A DNA stretch of 64,000 nt. Source: Bacillus cytotoxicus (GTDB taxonomy: Bacteria > Bacillota > Bacilli > Bacillales > Bacillaceae_G). This document shows, piece by piece, positions 58,380 to 64,000 of this stretch. Each line of letters begins with the position of its first letter. The stretch's first letter is position 1. The position numbers were made by a program, and so were the translations under genes. The stretch lies in assembly GCF_023715645.1 (NCBI RefSeq), contig NZ_JAMBOP010000010.1, positions 1 through 64,000 of the forward strand. Reading direction: 5' to 3'. Below the pieces are notes generated by a model. That model saw only the letters and a list, made by a program, of their open reading frames with translations, did no database searches and had not been told where the DNA came from.

Positions 58380-58625
58380 CTTTTTTATCCCGCTATTCGT
58401 GGGCAGTAAGACCCCCACCTCAAGATTCAGAGAGAAGCGTTGTCCAGCTCTAGTGGCTAGAATCTCCGGTCGTTTCGCCCCCTCGGACGAGGCAAAAAGC
58501 GCCTCTTTGTCAGGGGCGTGGGCGTCCTGCAATTCTGAGCAAGCCGCTTCCGCTTTTCTAAAGAAGATAGGTGGGGGACAACTGCCCGTAAAAGCCCGAT
58601 TGGTGATGGAAGTTTCACTTTATAG
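58380..58625 (-). repeat. Family B repeat interrupted by an insertion
   Basis: GGGCAGT (58401-58407) pairs with ACTGCCC (58581-58587), CCCCCACC (58412-58419) with GGTGGGGG (58570-58577). The right edge is GGAAGTTTCACTTTA. Compared with the ftsY copy, about 120 bases are inserted at 58440-58557. Confidence 0.85.
58440..58557. repeat. GC-rich repeat nested in family B
   Basis: This stretch (TGTCCAGCTCTAGTGGCTAG through CCGCTTCCGCTTTT) is clearly richer in GC than its surroundings. It recalls a sequence common between genes in many Bacillaceae (TTGTCCAGCTCCAGCGCC...CAAGCCGCTTCCGC); that likeness is from memory. Its edges GAAGCG and CGCTTTT are partly inverted. Confidence 0.65.
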
Positions 58626-58822
58626 CAGTAATCTCTATGTTGAAAAAACAAAAGGGATTCATACATAAATCCCAATTTAAAAATCGACATAAAACTATTC
58701 TTTGTCGGTGGAATAATAGCTAAAAAAGAATGAAAATTAGGAATGTTGTAAAGAGCGAGTAATGATTTCATAGTAAAAAAGAGCAATGAAAAAGAAAGTT
58801 TGACAATGTATGTATTTTCGAC

Positions 58823-58851
58823 TTGATTGTGATATTTTGTTGTGATATAGT
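58823..58851 (+). promoter_or_regulatory. rpsB promoter
   Basis: TTGATT (58823-58828), 17 bases, TATAGT (58846-58851). A leader of about 115 bases precedes rpsB; I could not assign it to a known leader class. 58626-58800 shows only repeat-like A/T-rich sequence. Confidence 0.7.
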
Positions 58852-58971
58852 TGTCAGTGGTGTCAGTACAAAGTACACACGTTCATTGATTTAAGTGTTG
58901 GTGCTACGCTTGTAGTTTCGCTTAAAGATGAAGTGAACGGAGGATATCAAAAACCATTTAGGAGGAACTAA

Positions 58972-59676
<705 letters not shown>

Positions 59677-59685
59677 CAAATTTAG

Positions 59686-59723
59686 AAAGGTGATAAGGGG
59701 TTAGGCCTTTTATCACCTTTTTT
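59686..59723 (+). terminator. Terminator between rpsB and tsf
   Basis: AAAGGTGATAAGG (59686-59698) pairs with CCTTTTATCACCTTT with a small bulge, then T. Partial read-through would set the S2 to EF-Ts ratio. Confidence 0.85.
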
Positions 59724-59757
59724 AAGGTATATACATATTTTTAGGAGGATGAAAAGT

Positions 59758-60645
59758 ATGGCAATTACTGCACAAATGGTAAAAGAACTTCGCGAAAAAA
59801 CTGGCGCTGGTATGATGGATTGTAAAAAAGCGCTAACAGAAACTAACGGTGATATGGAGAAAGCAATTGACTTCTTACGTGAAAAAGGTATTGCGAAAGC
59901 TGCGAAAAAAGCAGATCGCATTGCTGCTGAAGGTTTAACTTACATCGAAACACAAGGTAACGAAGCTTTAATCTTAGAATTAAACTCTGAAACTGATTTC
60001 GTTGCGAAAAACGAAGGTTTCCAAACTTTAATCAAAGAATTAGCTGCTCACTTATTAGCTAACAAACCTGCTAACGTTGAAGAAGCTATGGCTCAAACAT
60101 TTGCAAACGGTAAAACAGTAGAAGAGCACATCAATGAAGCAATCGCTAAAATTGGTGAAAAACTTACACTTCGTCGTTTTGAAATCGTAACAAAAACTGA
60201 TGCAGATGCATTTGGTGCTTACCTACACATGGGTGGACGCATTGGTGTAGTAACAGTTCTTGAAGGTACAACTGATGAAGCAGCTGCTAAAGACGTAGCA
60301 ATGCACATTGCAGCAGTTAACCCAAAATACATCGACCGTGATGCTGTAACAGCTGAAGAAGTTGAGCATGAGCGTGAAGTATTAACACAACAAGCTTTAA
60401 ATGAAGGCAAGCCTGAAAAAATCGTTGCTAAGATGGTTGAAGGCCGCTTAGGTAAATTCTTTGAAGAGATTTGCTTACTTGACCAAGCATTCGTTAAAAA
60501 TCCTGATATGAAAGTTCGTCAGTTCGTTGAGTCTAAAGGCGGTACATTAAAAGGATTCGTTCGCTACGCAGTTGGTGAAGGTATCGAAAAACGTCAAGAC
60601 AACTTTGCTGAAGAAGTAATGAACCAAGTAAAAGGCAGCAACTAA
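59758..60645 (+). CDS. tsf: Elongation factor Ts (295 aa)
   Basis: Exchanges GDP for GTP on EF-Tu. The UBA-like N-terminal domain is [39 protein letters not shown] (about 76-89) contacts EF-Tu. ATG 59758 with AGGAGGATG is chosen. Length is standard. Confidence 0.97.
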   Translation: MAITAQMVKELREKTGAGMMDCKKALTETNGDMEKAIDFLREKGIAKAAKKADRIAAEGLTYIETQGNEALILELNSETDFVAKNEGFQTLIKELAAHLLANKPANVEEAMAQTFANGKTVEEHINEAIAKIGEKLTLRRFEIVTKTDADAFGAYLHMGGRIGVVTVLEGTTDEAAAKDVAMHIAAVNPKYIDRDAVTAEEVEHEREVLTQQALNEGKPEKIVAKMVEGRLGKFFEEICLLDQAFVKNPDMKVRQFVESKGGTLKGFVRYAVGEGIEKRQDNFAEEVMNQVKGSN

Positions 60646-60653
60646 TAAAGATT

Positions 60654-60679
60654 GGGGGACACATTGTGTTCCCTTTTTT
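60654..60679 (+). terminator. Terminator between tsf and pyrH
   Basis: GGGGACAC pairs with GTGTTCCC, followed by six T, 32 bases before pyrH. Confidence 0.85.
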
Positions 60680-60710
60680 AAAATAAAGATGTGGGCATTG
60701 GAGGTTCATT

Positions 60711-61433
60711 ATGAGTAAGCCGAAATATAATCGTGTTGTATTAAAGCTAAGCGGTGAAGCTTTAGCTGGAGATAAAGGGTTTGGAATTAACCCGTCTGTT
60801 ATTAAATCTGTTGCACAGCAAGTAAAAGAAATTGCTGAGCTTGATGTAGAAGTTGCAGTCGTTGTTGGTGGCGGTAACATTTGGCGTGGAAAAATCGGAA
60901 GCGAGATGGGAATGGACCGTGCAACAGCCGATTACATGGGCATGTTAGCAACAGTAATGAATTCCTTAGCTCTTCAAGATAGCTTGGAAAATTTAGGAGT
61001 TCAAACACGTGTGCAAACTTCTATTGAAATGCGCCAAGTAGCAGAGCCTTACATTCGTCGTAAAGCAAATCGTCACTTAGAGAAGAAACGTGTTGTAATT
61101 TTTGCAGCAGGTACAGGTAACCCTTACTTCTCTACTGATACAACAGCAGCATTACGTGCAGCTGAGATTGAGGCAGATGTTATTTTAATGGCAAAAAATA
61201 ATGTAGATGGCGTATATAGTGCAGATCCAACTGTTGATAAAACAGCGACAAAATATGAGTCACTTACATATTTAGATGTCTTAAAAGAAGGTTTAGGTGT
61301 AATGGACTCTACAGCTTCTTCTTTATGTATGGACAATGATATTCCATTAATTGTATTCTCGATTATGGAAGAAGGAAACATTAAACGTGCCGTTCTCGGC
61401 GAAAATATTGGAACAATTGTAAGGGGGAAATAA
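60711..61433 (+). CDS. pyrH: UMP kinase (240 aa)
   Basis: Converts UMP to UDP; activated by GTP and inhibited by UTP. It belongs to the amino-acid kinase family. It begins [21 protein letters not shown] (kinase loop) and contains [10 protein letters not shown] (about 52-61), [19 protein letters not shown] (about 137) and the NNVDGVY segment. Start: ATG 60711 after GGAGGTTC. One base separates it from frr. Confidence 0.97.
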   Translation: MSKPKYNRVVLKLSGEALAGDKGFGINPSVIKSVAQQVKEIAELDVEVAVVVGGGNIWRGKIGSEMGMDRATADYMGMLATVMNSLALQDSLENLGVQTRVQTSIEMRQVAEPYIRRKANRHLEKKRVVIFAAGTGNPYFSTDTTAALRAAEIEADVILMAKNNVDGVYSADPTVDKTATKYESLTYLDVLKEGLGVMDSTASSLCMDNDIPLIVFSIMEEGNIKRAVLGENIGTIVRGK

Positions 61434-61434
61434 C

Positions 61435-61992
61435 ATGGCACAACAAGTAATGAATAATGCAAAAGAAAAAATGGAAAAAGCGGTTGCTGCATATTCTCGT
61501 GAACTTTCAACAGTTCGTGCAGGTCGTGCAAGTGCTTCTGTACTAGATAAAGTACAAGTAGATTACTACGGTGCACCAACGCCAGTTGTACAGTTAGCAA
61601 ATATCACAGTACCAGAAGCACGTTTACTAGTAATTCAACCGTATGATAAGACATCTATCGGTGATATTGAGAAAGCGATTTTAAAAGCTGATTTAGGCTT
61701 AAATCCTTCTAATGATGGTACTGTAATTCGTATTGCATTCCCTGCGTTAACAGAAGAACGTCGTCGTGAACTTGTGAAAGTTGTGAAAAAATATTCTGAA
61801 GATGCAAAAGTAGCTGTTCGTAACGTTCGCCGCGATGCAAACGATGATCTTAAAAAACTTGAGAAGAACGGCGAGATTACAGAAGATGACTTAAGAGGAT
61901 ATACAGAAGACATCCAAAAAGAAACGGATAAGTATATCATAAAAGTTGACGAAGTTACAAAAAACAAAGAAAAAGAAATTATGGAAGTGTAA
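61435..61992 (+). CDS. frr: Ribosome recycling factor (185 aa)
   Basis: With EF-G, splits post-termination ribosomes. The tRNA-shaped protein has the start [42 protein letters not shown] and the C-terminal [19 protein letters not shown]. Length 185 is standard. AAGGGGGAAA precedes the start. A terminator follows at about 62011-62039. Confidence 0.97.
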   Translation: MAQQVMNNAKEKMEKAVAAYSRELSTVRAGRASASVLDKVQVDYYGAPTPVVQLANITVPEARLLVIQPYDKTSIGDIEKAILKADLGLNPSNDGTVIRIAFPALTEERRRELVKVVKKYSEDAKVAVRNVRRDANDDLKKLEKNGEITEDDLRGYTEDIQKETDKYIIKVDEVTKNKEKEIMEV

Positions 61993-62010
61993 TCGCGGAA
62001 CTTTCGCAAA

Positions 62011-62039
62011 TATGACCCTCTTCTTAAGGGGGTCTTTTT
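62011..62039 (+). terminator. Terminator after frr
   Basis: GACCC (62014-62018) pairs with GGGTC with a loop holding a further weak CT/AG pairing, then five T. Confidence 0.8.
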
Positions 62040-62077
62040 ACACTTTTAGGCATATGTCTGCTCGTTGGAGGATTTGA

Positions 62078-62854
62078 ATGATGTTTAGAAAACTTCCTTT
62101 TTTTAAAGGCAATAAGATTGCGTCGTTTGATCATCTCGTAGAAGAAGCAAAAAAAGGAGAAATTCCAGCTCATATTGCAATCATTATGGATGGTAATGGA
62201 AGATGGGCGAAAAGAAGAGCAATGCCTCGTATTGCAGGCCACCATGAAGGAATGCAAGTCGTAAAGAAAATTACGAAGTTTGCTAGTAAGCTCGGTGTCA
62301 AAGTGTTAACTCTTTATGCCTTCTCTACAGAGAATTGGAAAAGACCAAAATTGGAAGTAGATTATTTAATGAAACTTCCTGAAGAGTTTCTAGGTGCATT
62401 TTTACCGGAGCTTGTTGAAGAAAATGTACAAGTACGTGTGATAGGACAAAAGGATCGTCTTCCGACTCATACGAGAAGAGCGATGGATAAAGCAATAGAA
62501 GATACAAAAGATAACACGGGGTTAATTTTAAATTTTGCGTTAAACTATGGAAGTCGTGATGAAATTGTGTCAGCTGTACAAAATATGGTGAAGGATAGTG
62601 AGGAAGGAAACCTTCGTTCTGAAGACATAACAGAAGAAATGATTTCTTCATATTTAATGACAAGAACATTACCTGATCCTGATTTGCTAATTCGAACAAG
62701 TGGTGAACTTCGCATAAGTAATTTTATGTTATGGCAAATTGCTTACACAGAGTTTTGTTTTACAGATGTATATTGGCCCGATTTTACAGAAGAACATTTA
62801 TTACAATCAATCACTGACTTCCAAAATAGAGGTCGCAGATTTGGAGGCGTGTAG
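62078..62854 (+). CDS. uppS: UppS, undecaprenyl diphosphate synthase (258 aa)
   Basis: Adds eight isopentenyl units to farnesyl diphosphate, giving the lipid carrier for cell-wall synthesis. The cis-prenyltransferase motif IAIIMDGNGRWAKRRAMPRIAGH (about 28-50) has the catalytic Asp; LTLYAFSTENWKRP and RTSGELRISNFMLWQIAYTEF with the conserved Arg residues follow. The start may be ATG 62078 or 62081; GGAGGATTTG fits both. cdsA begins 17 bases downstream. Confidence 0.96.
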   Translation: MMFRKLPFFKGNKIASFDHLVEEAKKGEIPAHIAIIMDGNGRWAKRRAMPRIAGHHEGMQVVKKITKFASKLGVKVLTLYAFSTENWKRPKLEVDYLMKLPEEFLGAFLPELVEENVQVRVIGQKDRLPTHTRRAMDKAIEDTKDNTGLILNFALNYGSRDEIVSAVQNMVKDSEEGNLRSEDITEEMISSYLMTRTLPDPDLLIRTSGELRISNFMLWQIAYTEFCFTDVYWPDFTEEHLLQSITDFQNRGRRFGGV

Positions 62855-62871
62855 AAAGAGAGGGTTTGGTA

Positions 62872-63660
62872 GTGAAACAGAGAATAATTACTGGAGTGAT
62901 TGCTGCCGCGCTATTCATCCCCATCGTATTTTACGGTGGCGTGCCTTTCACAATTTTGGTGTATGCATTAGCTTCGGTTGGATTATATGAATTAATTCGA
63001 ATGAATAAACTATCGATAATTTCTGTACCAACAATTTTAGCAGCAGTATTGTTATGGATTAGTTTAGTTCCAAGTAACGTAGCGGACGTATTTGATACAA
63101 TAGGTTTATCAAAAGGAGAAATTACATTTGTAATTGTCTTATTACTTTTATCATATACTGTCCTTTCTAAGAATACATTTACTTTTGACAATGCTGCATT
63201 TTTATTAATGGCAACAACGTATGTTGCAATGGGTTTCTTTTATTTAAATGAAACGCGTATTGCTGGAATTCAATTTGTGTTTTATGCATTATTTGTTATA
63301 TGGGCAACAGATTCAGGAGCGTATTTCATCGGAAAAGCGATGGGGAAAAGAAAACTATGGCCTGAAATTAGTCCAAATAAAACGATTGAAGGATCTCTTG
63401 GCGGTATTGTATGCGGTATTGTAGTAGCTGTTGTGTACAATATGTTTTTTTTCGTCGAGGGAAATATTGCCATGTTAATTGGAGTAACGATTGCAATTTC
63501 TGTATTTGGCCAAATTGGAGACTTAGTAGAGTCAGCGTTTAAACGTCATTACGGTGTGAAAGATTCGGGTTCAATTTTGCCAGGACATGGTGGTATTCTC
63601 GATCGCACTGACAGTTGGCTATTTGTATTACCGCTATTACATTTCTTACATTTCATTTAA
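62872..63660 (+). CDS. cdsA: CdsA, CDP-diglyceride synthase (262 aa)
   Basis: Converts phosphatidic acid plus CTP to CDP-diacylglycerol, precursor of all phospholipids here. A membrane protein with about eight hydrophobic segments. The C-terminal signature (about 215-245) contains [18 protein letters not shown] and [17 protein letters not shown] 62872 is chosen (start [15 protein letters not shown] as in B. subtilis) with GAGAGGG upstream; the frame opens at TTG 62866. It links to plsX and fatty-acid genes functionally. Confidence 0.95.
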   Translation: MKQRIITGVIAAALFIPIVFYGGVPFTILVYALASVGLYELIRMNKLSIISVPTILAAVLLWISLVPSNVADVFDTIGLSKGEITFVIVLLLLSYTVLSKNTFTFDNAAFLLMATTYVAMGFFYLNETRIAGIQFVFYALFVIWATDSGAYFIGKAMGKRKLWPEISPNKTIEGSLGGIVCGIVVAVVYNMFFFVEGNIAMLIGVTIAISVFGQIGDLVESAFKRHYGVKDSGSILPGHGGILDRTDSWLFVLPLLHFLHFI

Positions 63661-63683
63661 TGAATGGACGAGGAGTAGAAGTA

Positions 63684-64000
63684 ATGAAAACCATTAGTTT
63701 ATTAGGTGCAAGTGGCTCAATTGGAACGCAAACATTAGATGTATTGCGCACGCACCAAGACCAATTCCGTCTCGTTGCTTTTTCTGTTGGAAGAAATATT
63801 GAGTTTGCTCAGCAAATGATTCAAGAATTTTCTCCTGAGATTGTTTCTGTACAAGAAAAAGAAGATGCTTTGAGATTACAGACGGTTTGTGGAAATACGA
63901 AAATTGTATATGGAGAGGAAGGGCTGCTTGCAGTTGCACTTCATCCAGATGTAGAAATAGTTGTAAACGCCGTTGTTGGAAGTGTTGGACTATTACCGAC
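63684..64000 (+). CDS. dxr: DXP reductoisomerase, N-terminal part (105 aa seen)
   Basis: Makes methylerythritol phosphate in the MEP isoprenoid pathway that supplies UppS. Only the NADPH-binding half is in the window: [20 protein letters not shown] at the start, with the GASGSIG dinucleotide loop, and [12 protein letters not shown] at the edge. The frame is open through base 64000. Start: ATG 63684 with GAGGAGTAGAAG. uppS-cdsA-dxr is the conserved Bacillus order. Confidence 0.95.
   Translation, partial: MKTISLLGASGSIGTQTLDVLRTHQDQFRLVAFSVGRNIEFAQQMIQEFSPEIVSVQEKEDALRLQTVCGNTKIVYGEEGLLAVALHPDVEIVVNAVVGSVGLLP

Noticed and set aside
58354-58668. A 104-residue open frame downstream of codY
   Set aside because: It runs through the family A, family B and GC-rich repeats and has no ribosome site or recognisable domain.

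Overview
The window is chromosomal DNA of a low-GC Firmicute, most probably a member of the Bacillus cereus group. This rests on the gene order, which is the B. subtilis yloA to dxr core block, on protein sequences that look like B. cereus group proteins from memory, and on intergenic repeats of the kind common in that group. No species call is possible without a search. There are no rRNA or tRNA genes, no CRISPR array, no prophage and no transposase gene.

Layout. 1-2230: two tandem T-box leaders (period 273 bp), with the tail of a probable third at the window edge, drive an APC-family amino-acid permease; a small ORF with a very strong ribosome site overlaps the permease start. 2400-6510 (minus strand): a DinB-like protein, an M24 peptidase and RqcH (YloA). 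6602-13419: calcium P-type ATPase, YicC-type RNase, RemA, guanylate kinase, RNA polymerase omega and CoaBC. 13416-22579: priA-def-fmt-rsmB-rlmN-prpC-prkC, tightly packed and partly overlapping. 22927-25577: rsgA, rpe, thiN, the 26-residue SpoVM and rpmB (minus). 26146-30522: yloU, fakA (yloV) and recG. 30609-34257: FapR with its operator, plsX, fabD, fabG and acpP (fatty acid and phospholipid start-up). 34318-41800: rnc, smc, ftsY, ylxM and ffh (chromosome organisation and signal recognition particle). 41902-46950: rpsP, khpA, rimM, trmD, rplS, a type I signal peptidase, rbgA and rnhB (ribosome assembly, secretion). 47146-50206: sucCD and dprA. 50771-58193: topA, trmFO, codV, clpQ, clpY and codY. 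58975-64000: rpsB, tsf, pyrH, frr, uppS, cdsA and the start of dxr. Compared with B. subtilis (from memory), sdaAB/sdaAA are missing between yloV and recG, ylqD is missing, a signal peptidase gene sits between rplS and rbgA, and the flagellar cluster does not follow codY.

The part not explained by textbook genes lies between genes. Two repeat families occupy most gaps over 250 bp. Family A (11 copies, about 110-180 bp) carries a conserved hairpin around ACTGGCC...GGTCAGT. Family B (about 150 bp; 3 long copies, 1 internally deleted, 1 decayed) has inverted ends TAAAGTGAAAC...GTTTCACTTTA, a strong terminator hairpin and two further stems with compensatory base changes. Family B ends overlap the stop codons of pepQ and ftsY, the two families lie side by side at three loci, one B copy has been split by a third GC-rich repeat, and one A copy is bracketed by a 12-bp perfect inverted repeat. 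Other points of interest are a 22-bp perfect inverted repeat between rqcH and pepQ, paired palindromes before yloU, a direct repeat at the ylxM promoter, terminator-like hairpins placed directly before several start codons, and a ClpQ without the N-terminal serine known for B. subtilis.
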